From the NCBI GenBank assembly GCA_025210745.1, contig JAOARC010000037.1:62001-126000 (forward strand): 64,000 bases of DNA. Direction: 5' to 3'. Positions 1 to 9,057 of this stretch are shown here, in pieces (position 1 is the stretch's first letter; each line of letters begins with the position of its first letter). The notes under the pieces were generated by a model. The model made no database searches, was not told the origin of the DNA, and saw nothing but the letters and a program-made list of their open reading frames with translations. Made by a program: the position numbers and the translations under genes. The DNA comes from Bacteriovoracaceae bacterium. Lineage in GTDB: Bacteria > Bdellovibrionota > Bacteriovoracia > Bacteriovoracales > Bacteriovoracaceae.

Positions 1-953
1 GAAAAGTCCTCTAAAGAGTTATTAAATAATGCAAAACCAGCATTACAAAAAGCCGAAATACTATGAAAAAAGCCATAATACAAAGCCTGACCAAACTCAT
101 GCCCCTCAAAGAAAAACCCTGTAGATAATAAAATAGCTCCAAAAAATTCAATAACAAGAGTATATTTAATAATATCTAAAATCATATTTTTTAAATCTTC
201 AAAAGAAGATATATCTAATAAATCCTGCATTAAAACTTGATTTTTAACACCAAGAGACTTTCCAAGTAAAATAGTCATGGAAGATGATAGAGTCATAAAA
301 CCTAAACCACCTACCTGAATAAAAATTAAAACAATTATTTGTCCAATTGTAGAAAAATTATCTATTAACGAAATTGTTGAAAGGCCCGTTACACAAGTAG
401 CTGAAGTTGCTGTAAAAAAAGCATCAACAAATGTTATAGACTTCCCATCAGCAGCTGAAATGGGGAGGCTTAATAAAAGAGTACCGACAGCAATTAAACC
501 ACTGAATGACAATATTACAATTTGTGCAGGAGCAAGCTTCAACCTTTCTATAAAGGAAATTTTTGTTTCTATTGCTTCAATTTCATCTTGAGACTTATTA
601 GTATCTTGTTCATACAAAGAAAGCATTGATGAAAATAAATGAACTGCACTTAACCAAAAAGTAAATTGAATATCTCCCAACGTGATAATCATAGGAATAA
701 AAACAATAATAGAAAAAATATATTTTCTAACAAAGTCAGATATACTTAAACTTTTCTTGTAATACGAAATCATTGAAATAAATACGAAAGTTGGTGCTGC
801 ATATGTTAATGTACTTAATATAAAATTAAGATTAGTTGGATTGATATAATCAAATTTTAGTTTCTTTACTTCAAATAAGGCGTAAAGAAACACAAATATT
901 CCATTGAATATTAATTCCAAAAGAAATGGTATTTTCTGATATAGTCTATTCAT
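1..953 (-). CDS. ktrB: KtrB/TrkH-type potassium uptake channel subunit (partial, 3' end outside window)
   Basis: The frame is open from an ATG at 951-953 to the window edge, giving 317 residues with no stop. It carries hallmarks of the KtrB/TrkH superfamily: a pore-loop filter TATSATCVTG followed by L, the next-helix motif GGLGFMTLSS, and a second pore motif SISAFCNAGF near the edge. The hydrophobic segments around these fit the M1-P-M2 repeats. Established role: K+ (often Na+-coupled) import through the inner membrane, gated by a cytosolic KtrA/TrkA ring, which would have to lie outside the window. The N-terminal third (residues 1-120) is hydrophobic and divergent. A TATAAT box lies 12 bases upstream of the ATG on the coding strand. 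KtrB is preferred over TrkH because of the LAPAQ segment and length, but the two cannot be fully separated here. Confidence 0.85.
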   Translation of the reverse strand, partial: MNRLYQKIPFLLELIFNGIFVFLYALFEVKKLKFDYINPTNLNFILSTLTYAAPTFVFISMISYYKKSLSISDFVRKYIFSIIVFIPMIITLGDIQFTFWLSAVHLFSSMLSLYEQDTNKSQDEIEAIETKISFIERLKLAPAQIVILSFSGLIAVGTLLLSLPISAADGKSITFVDAFFTATSATCVTGLSTISLIDNFSTIGQIIVLIFIQVGGLGFMTLSSSMTILLGKSLGVKNQVLMQDLLDISSFEDLKNMILDIIKYTLVIEFFGAILLSTGFFFEGHEFGQALYYGFFHSISAFCNAGFALFNNSLEDF

Positions 954-1009
954 AACTTTTTATTTATTATAATAAACGTATTTTCAACAATTTGCGATAC
1001 GGTAAAAAA

Positions 1010-2095
1010 ATGACACAAATAGGAAAAAAAATAAACTTTTTAATTGATCATATTGATCCACTTGGACAAGGAGTGTTCAAACAGCAAAGTGATATCTATT
1101 TTATTCCTAAAACACTACCAGGTGAATCAGGTATAGCTATCGTTTATCGTTCAAAAAAAAATATTCATTTTGCCTACGTAGATAAAATAAACCAAGAATC
1201 TTCTTATAGAATCAAACCTGATTGTTTGCACTTTGAAAAATGTAATGGATGTCAGTTTTTACACACAGATTACAATACTGAAATTAATTTAAAAGAAATA
1301 ACATTTCAAAGAATGCTTTACCAAGTTAAGCATAAAGCTTTTGAAACAATTAAAGCACCAAAAAGAACCAATTATCGAAATAGAATTCAGCTCCATTATA
1401 ATAAAAATAAATCTCAGATTGGATTTATTAATCCAAGAACAAAACAGATCTCTAGTAGCACTTATTGCTTAATGCCAAATGAAAGATTGCAAGAAAACTA
1501 TGATAAACTAATACAATCTTGGCAAAAGGAAGCCCCTAAAAATCCCAACAAAGGACATGTTGAGATATATGAAAAAGAAAATCGGGTAATTAAAACTTGG
1601 AATAGTAAATACGCAACAGGCGGCTTTTCTCAAGTTTTTGATCATATGAATACAAAACTCAACAATATTGTATCCCACCATCTAGATTTCCATTTAGATA
1701 CAATTGATTTATTTGGAGGCAAAGGAAACTTAAGCCAAGCAATTGATTCTCATAAAAAAGTCATTATAGACTACTATACTCACAAAACGAATGATAATCA
1801 GTTTCATATAGACTTATACCAAGATCATGCTCTAAAAGAATTTCGAAAAATGTCTTCACAAAAGTTTGAGCAATTTATCGTCGATCCACCCAGAAAAGGG
1901 TTTTCACAACTTACACAGTGGGCCCAATTCTACCAACCAAAACGTATTATATATGTTAGCTGCCACCCAGCAACAATGATAAGAGATATAAAAAACTTAA
2001 TTGGATATTCTGTTGATCAAGCTTATTTACTTGATTTATTTCCTTCTACTTATCATTTCGAGGCACTTTTAGTGCTTAATAAAACTAAAGCTTGA
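1010..2095 (+). CDS. RlmD/TrmA-family RNA (uracil-5-)-methyltransferase
   Basis: SAM-dependent enzyme that makes 5-methyluridine in rRNA or tRNA. In order: a TRAM-like N-terminal domain; a [4Fe-4S] cysteine set (C-x5-C-x2-C in CLHFEKCNGC, fourth Cys in STYCLMP); the SAM motif DLFGGKGN; VDPPRKG; the catalytic Cys motif VSCHPAT; and the C-terminal base motif FPSTYHFEALL. At about 361 residues it is shorter than E. coli RlmD. An in-frame TTG at 992 exists, but the ATG at 1010 is more plausible. No clear Shine-Dalgarno sequence. Next come a pilF-like gene and rodZ; in gamma-proteobacteria rlmN occupies this place, so an RNA methylase ahead of pilF-rodZ is familiar but of another family. Whether the target is 23S rRNA or tRNA cannot be told. 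Confidence 0.85.
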   Translation: MTQIGKKINFLIDHIDPLGQGVFKQQSDIYFIPKTLPGESGIAIVYRSKKNIHFAYVDKINQESSYRIKPDCLHFEKCNGCQFLHTDYNTEINLKEITFQRMLYQVKHKAFETIKAPKRTNYRNRIQLHYNKNKSQIGFINPRTKQISSSTYCLMPNERLQENYDKLIQSWQKEAPKNPNKGHVEIYEKENRVIKTWNSKYATGGFSQVFDHMNTKLNNIVSHHLDFHLDTIDLFGGKGNLSQAIDSHKKVIIDYYTHKTNDNQFHIDLYQDHALKEFRKMSSQKFEQFIVDPPRKGFSQLTQWAQFYQPKRIIYVSCHPATMIRDIKNLIGYSVDQAYLLDLFPSTYHFEALLVLNKTKA

Positions 2096-2120
2096 TAGAA
2101 AAAGAAAGTTTTTCTAAACT
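2092..2120 (+). promoter_or_regulatory. Promoter of the PilF-like gene, leaderless type
   Basis: TTGATA (2092-2097), a 17-base spacer and TAAACT (2115-2120), then only six bases to the ATG at 2127. The -35 box overlaps the stop codon of the upstream methyltransferase gene. The gene has no Shine-Dalgarno sequence, so the transcript probably starts at or within a base or two of the start codon. Confidence 0.6.
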
Positions 2121-2126
2121 TAAGTT

Positions 2127-2909
2127 ATGAAACTACTACTTTTACCTTTTATCACAATAATTTTTATATCATGCTCATCAAATAAAAAAAGTGATGGACT
2201 CACTCAAGAGCAAAAAAAAGCAAGCTTATATTTTAATCAAGGTACAAGAAACCTTGTTGATCAAAAATTTCATCAAGCTCTTAAAAATTTAAGACTATCT
2301 GTAAAGTATGATCCTCAAAACTCAGAAGCTCATAATAATCTTGGCATGGCCTATTATTATAGAAAAAGTAATTCTATGGCTGAAACACACTTTAAAAAAG
2401 CAATATTACTCGACAAAAACTTTGTAGATCCCAAGCAGAACTTAGCAACTTTATATATGGAAACAAATCGTTACAATGATGCATTAACAATCTATAATCA
2501 AATACTAAAAAATCTTGAATATGAAGGACAATATAAAACTTATTTTAATATTGGAACTCTTTTTTTAAGACAAAAAAAATTAAGTCTTGCTCTAAAAAAC
2601 TATAAAAAATCAATTGAAGTCAATTCATCTTTTTGCCCATCACATTTTAAAATCGGAATGATTTATAAAAAGGCTAAAAAAGATCATAAAGCATTGGAGT
2701 ATTTTGCAAATGCTACAAAGGGAGTATGTTATGGACTTTTTGAGCCACTAAAAGAAAAAGTTCTTACTCTAACAAGATTAGGTCTTTTCAATCAAGCAAA
2801 AGTTGATCTACAAGAAGCTCTAGAAAGATTTTCAAAACAAGATCAGATTAATGAAATTCAAAAACTAAAGAAATATATTGCTATAAAAGAAAATAAACAA
2901 TCATTCTAG
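2127..2909 (+). CDS. pilF: TPR-repeat lipoprotein, PilF/PilW-like
   Basis: The N-terminus is a lipoprotein signal with lipobox FISC (Cys16). The mature part has tandem tetratricopeptide repeats: residues 32-65 (YFNQGTRNLV...), 66-99 (AHNNLGMAYYY...), 100-133 and 136-200. PilF/PilW lipoproteins are outer-membrane pilotins that help assemble the type IV pilus secretin PilQ. The identification rests on the TPR lipoprotein architecture and on the position directly before rodZ, as in the pilF-rodZ order of gamma-proteobacteria. TPR lipoproteins are common, so another envelope-assembly role is possible. No Shine-Dalgarno; see the leaderless promoter at 2092-2120. Confidence 0.65.
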   Translation: MKLLLLPFITIIFISCSSNKKSDGLTQEQKKASLYFNQGTRNLVDQKFHQALKNLRLSVKYDPQNSEAHNNLGMAYYYRKSNSMAETHFKKAILLDKNFVDPKQNLATLYMETNRYNDALTIYNQILKNLEYEGQYKTYFNIGTLFLRQKKLSLALKNYKKSIEVNSSFCPSHFKIGMIYKKAKKDHKALEYFANATKGVCYGLFEPLKEKVLTLTRLGLFNQAKVDLQEALERFSKQDQINEIQKLKKYIAIKENKQSF

Positions 2910-2976
2910 TCAGTCTAAATTACACTTTTTGCCTCCTAGTGTTATTTTTTTATTATAAAGCTAAACTATTAATATT

Positions 2977-4029
2977 ATGAGTATTGGTTCATTTATAAAA
3001 AAAAATAGAGAGCAAAAGCAGGTATCCCTAGAAGCTCTAAGCTTAAAGACAAAAATAAGCTTAAAGCTACTAAAAAACTTAGAAGCGGATGACTTAAAAT
3101 CCCTTCCTAATCCTACGTTTGTTAAAGGTTATATTAAAAGCTTAGCTAGAGAGCTTAAATTTGATATTAATGAAGGGTTAACTCTTTTATCCGAAACATA
3201 TAAAAATAAATTAATTTGTACTGAAGAAGTCGACACACCTATAAGTGAAGATCATGATGAAGATGAATTAAAAGAACTTAAAAACTCTGGAATTGATTTT
3301 ATTCACAAATATGCAAATGCAAAAACAGCTCTTATTGCTTTAAGTGTGGTTTTTGTAATCTTTATTATTATTAGCATTAACAAAATTATTAATAATGTCA
3401 CAACTCAAAAAGATGAAATTAAAAATAAACAGCAAAAAGCAATAACTCATATAAAAGATAAAGATGAAAGTTTATTTAATCTTAAAATTAGTGAAAAGCT
3501 TAAGCAAGATACGAAGCAGTCCTCTTTAAATCAAAAAGAAGATATAGCTCCTCCTAAAAAGAGTATCCAAAAAGAAGAAATAACTTCTCAAAAAAAAGGA
3601 ATGTTTCCCTTTAAAAAGTTTTATCCTGCACCTCAAAAAACTTATGAAATAGTAAAAGAGTCGCCATTAAATCAAGAATCTCAATATCAAATAGCACTTG
3701 AAGAAGGTATGCAAAATATTGCGATATATGCAAATGATGATACTTGGATAAGCTATAAAGTTGATAATCAAAAAATCAAAAGATATATACTTAAAGCAGG
3801 AAAAAATGCTTTTTTAAAAGGAAAAACAGTGCTTCTTTTTATGGGAAATGTACATGCAACAAATATATTTTTAAACAATCAACATATCAGTGTAAAATCT
3901 AAAACTGGTGTTAAATCACTTATTTTTCCCAATAATAAAAGCCAAAACTATGAACTACCTCTATTTCCAACTTTTAACGGAACCTCTTATACCGCTAAAG
4001 AATATAAAGCCAAAATGATAAAAAACTAA
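2977..4029 (+). CDS. rodZ: RodZ-like cytoskeleton protein (HTH-TM-DUF4115)
   Basis: Residues 1-67 form an HTH_25 domain (IGSFIKKNREQKQVSLE, then KTKISLKLLKNLE and FVKGYIKSLAREL), the part of RodZ that contacts MreB in the cytosol. A hydrophobic helix at about 118-140 spans the inner membrane. A Lys/Gln-rich periplasmic linker follows, and the C-terminal 100 residues resemble the DUF4115 beta domain. The 350-residue length is normal for the family. RodZ couples the MreB cytoskeleton to the elongasome and to cell shape. The start codon lacks a clear Shine-Dalgarno. The gene ends in a 4-bp stop-to-stop overlap with convergent lptF. Confidence 0.85.
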   Translation: MSIGSFIKKNREQKQVSLEALSLKTKISLKLLKNLEADDLKSLPNPTFVKGYIKSLARELKFDINEGLTLLSETYKNKLICTEEVDTPISEDHDEDELKELKNSGIDFIHKYANAKTALIALSVVFVIFIIISINKIINNVTTQKDEIKNKQQKAITHIKDKDESLFNLKISEKLKQDTKQSSLNQKEDIAPPKKSIQKEEITSQKKGMFPFKKFYPAPQKTYEIVKESPLNQESQYQIALEEGMQNIAIYANDDTWISYKVDNQKIKRYILKAGKNAFLKGKTVLLFMGNVHATNIFLNNQHISVKSKTGVKSLIFPNNKSQNYELPLFPTFNGTSYTAKEYKAKMIKN

Positions 4030-5159
4030 CTTTGCCAATCCATCTTTCGGTACAACTTAATACAATAAATAATAAGTAGAATACTTGGTAATATTACAGC
4101 CAAATACATTGGTATCTTCTCTGATTTTGCCATCCCTACAAGTCCAAAGAAAATAGCATAATAACCAATTAAAACTAAGATAGCTTTACCACTAGAATTT
4201 TGCCCTCTACTTCTTGTCGCTTTTACGCCAAGACAAAAACCTAAAAAAGTAAAAATAAGAACCATAAGAGGTTGGTTTAATCTATTCCAATATTCATACT
4301 TTGCATTAACATAAACTTTTTTCTTAAAACCTTTTTTTATTGCTGAGTCAAGTCCTGCATCTATAAAGTTTTTTAATTGCCTACCATTCATCATAATTTC
4401 TTTAGTTGAAGGAGTATAAGAGAATTTTTGAGATGAAATAGGCAATGTATATTCTTCAAAAAGTATCTTTTGAACATCATTTTTGCCTTTAATAGAGTTC
4501 GTTATGTTTCCATTCTTTAAATAAAGCTTAAAAGTTTCAAATCCTGTTTGCTCATCTTTTTCATGAAGAATTTTCCCAGACTTTGCATGAATAACTTTCT
4601 CTTCTTTATTAGCTGGCGTATAAATTTGTAAAAATACATTTGTTAGCTCTTTTGTTGTCTCATCAACTTTTTCAGGAAACATTGTTACGTTTGGAATAGT
4701 TGTAAAAAACTGTCCACTTTTTATCCCTTGTATAAGACTTGCAGAACTTATAATATTAATCTTTCTTCTTAAATTGCTATGAGCATTAGGCACAAGCTGT
4801 TGCGTTAAAAAATAAATATTTGCCGCCATAATAAAACCAACAATTAAAAAGGGCCCCATAATCTGTAGTTTTTTTAAACCAAAAGAACGTAAAGCAATAT
4901 ATTCTGAATCCCCAGATAGCTTATTAATACAAAATATTGTTGAGAAAAATACACTCAGAGGTAAGGCCATAGGTATTAATGTTACCCCAATATCTAAAAT
5001 CATAGATAGTATAAAGTTAAAGCTAACATCTGACGAAGACATTAATTGCATAATCCGAAATAACTCAAAAGTGAGTAAAAAAATGACAAAAAATAAAGTA
5101 CTTGTTACCAGCGGAACAACATAATGTGCTGCTAAATAAACTCGATATAACTTCAACAT
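4026..5159 (-). CDS. lptF: LPS export ABC permease LptF (YjgP family)
   Basis: Membrane subunit of the LptB2FG complex, which extracts LPS from the inner membrane and pushes it along the Lpt bridge. The layout is diagnostic: three N-terminal helices (about 14-35, 50-75, 97-118), a long periplasmic beta-jellyroll domain (120-290) and three C-terminal helices (296-372). The coupling-helix motif SGDSEYIALRSFGL is typical of LptF/LptG. No lptG lies beside it, whereas the two are usually adjacent. The LptF call over LptG is moderate. The 3' end overlaps rodZ by 4 bp through interlocked stop codons, leaving no room for an intergenic terminator. Confidence 0.85.
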   Translation of the reverse strand: MLKLYRVYLAAHYVVPLVTSTLFFVIFLLTFELFRIMQLMSSSDVSFNFILSMILDIGVTLIPMALPLSVFFSTIFCINKLSGDSEYIALRSFGLKKLQIMGPFLIVGFIMAANIYFLTQQLVPNAHSNLRRKINIISSASLIQGIKSGQFFTTIPNVTMFPEKVDETTKELTNVFLQIYTPANKEEKVIHAKSGKILHEKDEQTGFETFKLYLKNGNITNSIKGKNDVQKILFEEYTLPISSQKFSYTPSTKEIMMNGRQLKNFIDAGLDSAIKKGFKKKVYVNAKYEYWNRLNQPLMVLIFTFLGFCLGVKATRSRGQNSSGKAILVLIGYYAIFFGLVGMAKSEKIPMYLAVILPSILLIIYCIKLYRKMDWQS

Positions 5160-5252
5160 AAATTAAGAGTACTTTATCGAGTTAACTTAGACAATAGATC
5201 GCTACTTTGCTAAGCTAGTTAAAAATTATTTAGATAAACATAGGAGAAAAAT

Positions 5253-6755
5253 ATGAATACAAACATTGGATTTGACCTTGAAATATTTAACAAAGCTCAA
5301 TTTAAAGTTGTTGGAGCATTTGAATCAAAAGATAAGTCTAGTGCTAGCTTATCTTGGAGTGATAAAAATCTAGCGAAAATGTTCAAAATGGTTCAAGGCT
5401 CAGAAAACTTTACTGGAGCAAGTGGATCAAACTTTACTTTTACTGCTCCTGATTTATCAACTGTCTATATCGTAGGACTAGGAAACAAAACTAAAGCAAA
5501 AGATGAGCAACTTAGAAAAGCAATTGCATCAACTTATAAAGCAATTCATAAGAAAAAAGTTAAATCAATTTGCATAGATGTGGCATCTTTTAATTGTGTT
5601 GGAAGTATTTTAAATGCAAGTGCCATTGTAAAAGAAGCTTTAGATCTAGCTGCATATACTTTTGAAAAATATATGCAAGAAAAAACAAAAACAACTTTTA
5701 AATCCATTGATCTCTTTATTGCTGACAAAAAAATAAAAAGATCTATTGATAAGACAATTGAGAAAGTTGAAAATGTAACAAGCTCAGTAAATTTTGCTAG
5801 AGACCTTGTAAATGAAGCTCCAAATAAACTTCACTCAGAAGAATATGCTAAAAGAGTTGAAAAGGATGTAAAAACAAACCTTAAAGGCGTTAAAACTAAA
5901 ATTTTAGGAAAAGCTGATCTTAAAAAACAAAAAATGGGATGTTTTTTAGCTGTAAATGCAGGCTCAGCTTATGAACCAAGACTTGTGCACTTAACTTATA
6001 CTCCTAAAAAAGTAACAAAAAATACAAAACATATAGCACTTGTTGGAAAAGGGTTAACTTTCGATACTGGAGGGTACTCGCTTAAGCCAAGTAAGTCTAT
6101 GGTTGGAATGAAATTTGATATGGGAGGTTCAGCAACTGTTTATGGCGCTTTTAGAGCTGCTGTTTTAAACAACTCTCCATACAAAATTACTTGTATTCTA
6201 GGTATTACAGATAATGCTGTTAATGAACATGCAACAATGCCTGATTCAATTGTTACAGCAAGAAATGGAAAAACAGTTGAAATACTTAATACTGATGCCG
6301 AAGGTAGACTTGTGCTTGCCGATTGCCTTGACTACGTAAGTGAACTTAAACCTGATACAATTATTGATGCCGCAACTTTAACAGGTGCTTGCCTCGTAGC
6401 TCTAGGAACACAAGTTTGTGCAGTACTAGGTAACCACGATAAAACAATTAAAGAACTACTTTCATTTGCTAAGAAGTCAGATGAATACATGTGGCAATTA
6501 CCAATCATTCCTGAATGGCAAAATGATATGAAATCTAAAATTGCTGATTTAAAAAATATTGGCTCAACAGGTTATGCTGGAACTGCAACTGCTGCATGCT
6601 TTCTAGAAAACTTTATTGGAGAAGGAATTAACTGGGCCCATTTAGATATTGCTGGTGTTTGTGATTCTCAATCTCACTTATCATATTGTCCAACAAAAGG
6701 TGGATCAGGTCTTATTGTAAGAACTCTTCACAACTACCTAATGAATGGAAAATAA
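5253..6755 (+). CDS. pepA: Leucyl aminopeptidase (M17)
   Basis: Cytosolic two-metal exopeptidase that releases N-terminal residues; a hexamer in the family. The 500-residue length is standard. The C-terminal catalytic domain shows VGKGLTFDTGG (264-274, with K266 and D271), FDMGGSA for a further metal Asp, and NTDAEGRL (346-353, with D348, E350 and R352 matching the metal and bicarbonate-site residues). The N-terminal macro-like domain is divergent, as usual. The start is supported by AGGAG six bases before the ATG. trmL begins inside its last codons (11-bp overlap), so the two are probably cotranscribed. In some relatives PepA also binds DNA; nothing here tests that. Confidence 0.96.
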   Translation: MNTNIGFDLEIFNKAQFKVVGAFESKDKSSASLSWSDKNLAKMFKMVQGSENFTGASGSNFTFTAPDLSTVYIVGLGNKTKAKDEQLRKAIASTYKAIHKKKVKSICIDVASFNCVGSILNASAIVKEALDLAAYTFEKYMQEKTKTTFKSIDLFIADKKIKRSIDKTIEKVENVTSSVNFARDLVNEAPNKLHSEEYAKRVEKDVKTNLKGVKTKILGKADLKKQKMGCFLAVNAGSAYEPRLVHLTYTPKKVTKNTKHIALVGKGLTFDTGGYSLKPSKSMVGMKFDMGGSATVYGAFRAAVLNNSPYKITCILGITDNAVNEHATMPDSIVTARNGKTVEILNTDAEGRLVLADCLDYVSELKPDTIIDAATLTGACLVALGTQVCAVLGNHDKTIKELLSFAKKSDEYMWQLPIIPEWQNDMKSKIADLKNIGSTGYAGTATAACFLENFIGEGINWAHLDIAGVCDSQSHLSYCPTKGGSGLIVRTLHNYLMNGK

Positions 6756-7224
6756 AACTCAATTTAAAATTGTATTACACGCGCCCGAGATTCCAGGTAA
6801 CACTGGAAGTATCGGGCGTACTTGTGTGGCTTTAAATCTAGAACTCATTCTTATTAAACCCTATGGTTTTGATATCGATGAAAAAGCTGTTAGAAGAGCT
6901 GGTCTAGATTATTGGAAACACGTTAAAATTAAAGAATATGATAGCTTTGATCATTTTTTAGAAGGTGAAAAACCAGCTTTAAATAAGCTCTTCTTTTTTG
7001 AAAATGCAACTGGTACTCCCCATTATGATGGAAGTTATACTGAAGATTGCTATCTAATCTTTGGTTCTGAAACTAAGGGACTTCCAAAGTCTTTTTATGA
7101 AACTTATAAAGATCAAATGTTCGAGCTTCCCATGTATAGTGAACATATTAGATCCCTAAATCTATCAAATGTAGCAACCACAGTTGCCTATGAATGCATT
7201 AGGCATATCAATTATAAAAACTAA
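6745..7224 (+). CDS. trmL: tRNA (cytidine/uridine-2'-O-)-methyltransferase TrmL
   Basis: SpoU/SPOUT-class methylase that modifies the ribose of wobble base 34 in tRNA-Leu. Signature blocks: LHAPEIPGNTGSIGRTC near the N-terminus, KAVRRAGLDYW in the middle, and the C-terminal knot segments IFGSETKGLP and IRSLNLSNVATTVAYE, where SAM binds. The 159-residue length matches family members lacking an extension domain. It overlaps pepA by 11 bp and uses a start inside that gene. Confidence 0.93.
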   Translation: MENKTQFKIVLHAPEIPGNTGSIGRTCVALNLELILIKPYGFDIDEKAVRRAGLDYWKHVKIKEYDSFDHFLEGEKPALNKLFFFENATGTPHYDGSYTEDCYLIFGSETKGLPKSFYETYKDQMFELPMYSEHIRSLNLSNVATTVAYECIRHINYKN

Positions 7225-7290
7225 ATTACTCAAGCTTATTTTACTCAAACTTATCTAAATTTATATCGATAAGATTACAAAGGGATAAGT

Positions 7291-7722
7291 ATGAAAAATG
7301 TATTTTTAATGAGTTTAAGTTTACTGTTCTTAAGTGCATGTAATGTATATGAAATGGTAGGACAAGAAGCTCAGTTTAGCGATAACTTTGAAAAGAATCT
7401 ACCTCGTATTATTCAACGAACATTTAATGTAAAAGAATCTGATGTTGTTACAGGAAATGCAATTGTAGAGTTTGAGATAGTAGGAGAAGTTTTTACTGGA
7501 ACCTCACCTACTTATAACTACCATCCAATAAGTCCAACTAGCACTACAGGTGTTGGTTTAAATGAAAATAAAAGATATCAAATTACAATTAACGACTCTG
7601 GTTTTGCTCCTAGCTCTGATGTAACATTAATTATTGATTTTGAACCGGCAACCTATTCAAATACACTAGGAATACCACTGCCAAGGACAAGCTTTCAAGT
7701 TAATATCATAGAAGGTATTTAA
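7291..7722 (+). CDS. Hypothetical lipoprotein
   Basis: 143 residues with a clear lipoprotein signal (lipobox LSAC, Cys17) and AAGGGA eight bases before the ATG. The mature part is probably all-beta: a region rich in Thr/Pro/Tyr (TGTSPTYNYHP) and strands such as RYQITINDSG and SFQVNIIEG. No family recognised. The gene shares a TTAA with convergent mtgA: both stop codons lie in the same four bases. Confidence 0.75.
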   Translation: MKNVFLMSLSLLFLSACNVYEMVGQEAQFSDNFEKNLPRIIQRTFNVKESDVVTGNAIVEFEIVGEVFTGTSPTYNYHPISPTSTTGVGLNENKRYQITINDSGFAPSSDVTLIIDFEPATYSNTLGIPLPRTSFQVNIIEGI

Positions 7723-8435
7723 TTTTTCTCAAAGCTTAGTATTCTACTAGACTCTAATTCTCTTTGTTTTTCTGAAATAATTTTTGCTTGTCTAAGCTTT
7801 ACTAAAGTTTTTTCAATTGTTGAATGAGCATATTCCGATAGTTGCTTATTTTTAAAAGAACTATTATATTTTTTCGGATTTGGTAATAACATAGCTAAAA
7901 AAGAAGCTTCTTTAATATTTAGCAGACGAGGATCTTTTTTAAAATAATATAAACTTGCTTGTTTTAATCCATATATATTATCTCCAAGCTCTATTAAGTT
8001 TAAATAAATCTCTAAAATTTTTTTCTTAGAAAAATTCATCTCTAATTTAAAAGAAATAATAACTTCTTTAATTTTTCTAATAAAAGATCTTTCATTAGAT
8101 AAAAATAAATTTTTTGCAACTTGTTGAGTAATAGTACTCGCTCCTCGAAGATCTTTTTGTTCGTAAATCGTATCTGTGATCGCTTGATATAGTTGCTTTA
8201 AATCAATACCTTTATGCTCAAAAAACAACCAATCTTCACTAACTACAATAGGCCAGTAAATTTTTGAAGTTATTTCATTTATAAATAACCAAGTGTGAGG
8301 TTTTTTTTCAACAAAAACATATCCATCCTTGGACTTATAAAAATAACCTTCTTTTAAATTCGTTATATCAATTTGTACGAAATATACAATAGGTACAAGT
8401 ATAATTAAGAATATGATTAAGAAGATTTTTTTCAC
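7719..8435 (-). CDS. mtgA: Monofunctional peptidoglycan glycosyltransferase (GT51)
   Basis: Polymerises lipid II into glycan strands at the inner membrane. One N-terminal helix (4-21) anchors a GT51 domain. Motif 1 is SEDWLFFEHKGID with catalytic Glu67; motif 2 is RGASTITQQVAKNLFLS; later blocks are KILEIYLNLIELGDNIYG and EASFLAMLLPNPKKY. No transpeptidase domain follows, and the 238-residue length is typical of MtgA. A 65-residue gene lies 4 bp upstream on the same strand and is probably cotranscribed. The 3' end overlaps the convergent lipoprotein gene by 4 bp. Confidence 0.93.
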   Translation of the reverse strand: MKKIFLIIFLIILVPIVYFVQIDITNLKEGYFYKSKDGYVFVEKKPHTWLFINEITSKIYWPIVVSEDWLFFEHKGIDLKQLYQAITDTIYEQKDLRGASTITQQVAKNLFLSNERSFIRKIKEVIISFKLEMNFSKKKILEIYLNLIELGDNIYGLKQASLYYFKKDPRLLNIKEASFLAMLLPNPKKYNSSFKNKQLSEYAHSTIEKTLVKLRQAKIISEKQRELESSRILSFEKN

Positions 8436-8439
8436 AAAC

Positions 8440-8637
8440 CTATTTTAAAGCTTTTACTTTTTGAATTTCAATATAATCTTTATCAATATATTTAAAATAA
8501 ACGCTTAAGTCCTTGCCTCGATCGCTCTTTCCCCTCATCAACCTTTGATTTTTACTGTCTAGGTTTTTAAAACTTTTTGAGTTTTCGTTCCACCATAACG
8601 ATAAACACTCTTCTAATGTTACAAATGACTTTTTCAT
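8440..8637 (-). CDS. Small basic hypothetical protein upstream of mtgA
   Basis: 65 residues, charged, with no membrane segment or signal peptide. A good Shine-Dalgarno (AAAGGAGAG) sits at the right distance from the ATG, and the stop is 4 bp before mtgA, so this is a real translated gene in an mtgA operon. Visible features: an N-terminal Trp-rich segment (LSLWWNEN) and a Lys/Arg/Asp-rich centre ending in a predicted strand pair. No family recognised. Confidence 0.7.
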   Translation of the reverse strand: MKKSFVTLEECLSLWWNENSKSFKNLDSKNQRLMRGKSDRGKDLSVYFKYIDKDYIEIQKVKALK

Positions 8638-9057
8638 TAGCTCTCCTTTAGCTATTTGATAAGAGTCACAAGGGTTTTTTTCAATAAAAGCGAGCTTTAT
8701 AAACTTTTATTTTTCATAATTGATATAGATTTTATTTATATTTGTTAAAATTTTGTCTAAAAAAAATAATTTTATCTTTTGCCACCTTTCCCATAGGGGC
8801 AAAAAATGTGGATAACAAATCTTTGCTTTGCCCCGATATAAAAGAATCTAAAGAGGAATAGCCCCTATACATAAAAGTAAGTACTTGCTAGTGATATTTT
8901 TTTGACGCTTTTTCTTATAAAAAAAAACTCAAAAATGCTTTTTTTTATTTGCAAAGCGCAACTTATGATTCAAAATTTTACTATTAGTTACAAAACGTTA
9001 CGTTTTAAAAAAACGTTTATTTTATTAATAACAACAACCTAACAAAGGATGTAAAAC
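8638..9057. other. 420-bp gene-free stretch with structured leader
   Basis: Apart from the Shine-Dalgarno of the minus-strand gene at its left edge, the stretch holds GC islands near 8793-8868 that can pair in two exclusive ways (see the separate entry), several A/T runs, and the short palindromic tract AAACGTTACGTTT near 8995. No frame of useful length with a ribosome site is visible. It probably carries the promoter and long 5' leader of the outer-membrane protein gene at 9058, or an unannotated small RNA. Confidence 0.5.
8793..8868 (+). promoter_or_regulatory. Candidate RNA switch: two exclusive GC-rich pairings
   Basis: GGGGCAAA (8796-8803) can pair perfectly with TTTGCCCC (8827-8834). 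The overlapping ATAGGGGC (8793-8800) can pair perfectly with GCCCCTAT (8861-8868). Both pairings use the same GGGGC, so they exclude each other. In such an AT-rich region these are the only GC blocks. The arrangement is what an attenuator or riboswitch expression platform looks like, but no ligand class is recognised and no clear terminator follows. Confidence 0.4.

Noticed and set aside
992..1009. TTG start of the RNA methyltransferase
   Set aside because: ATG at 1010 is in frame and better placed for the TRAM domain.
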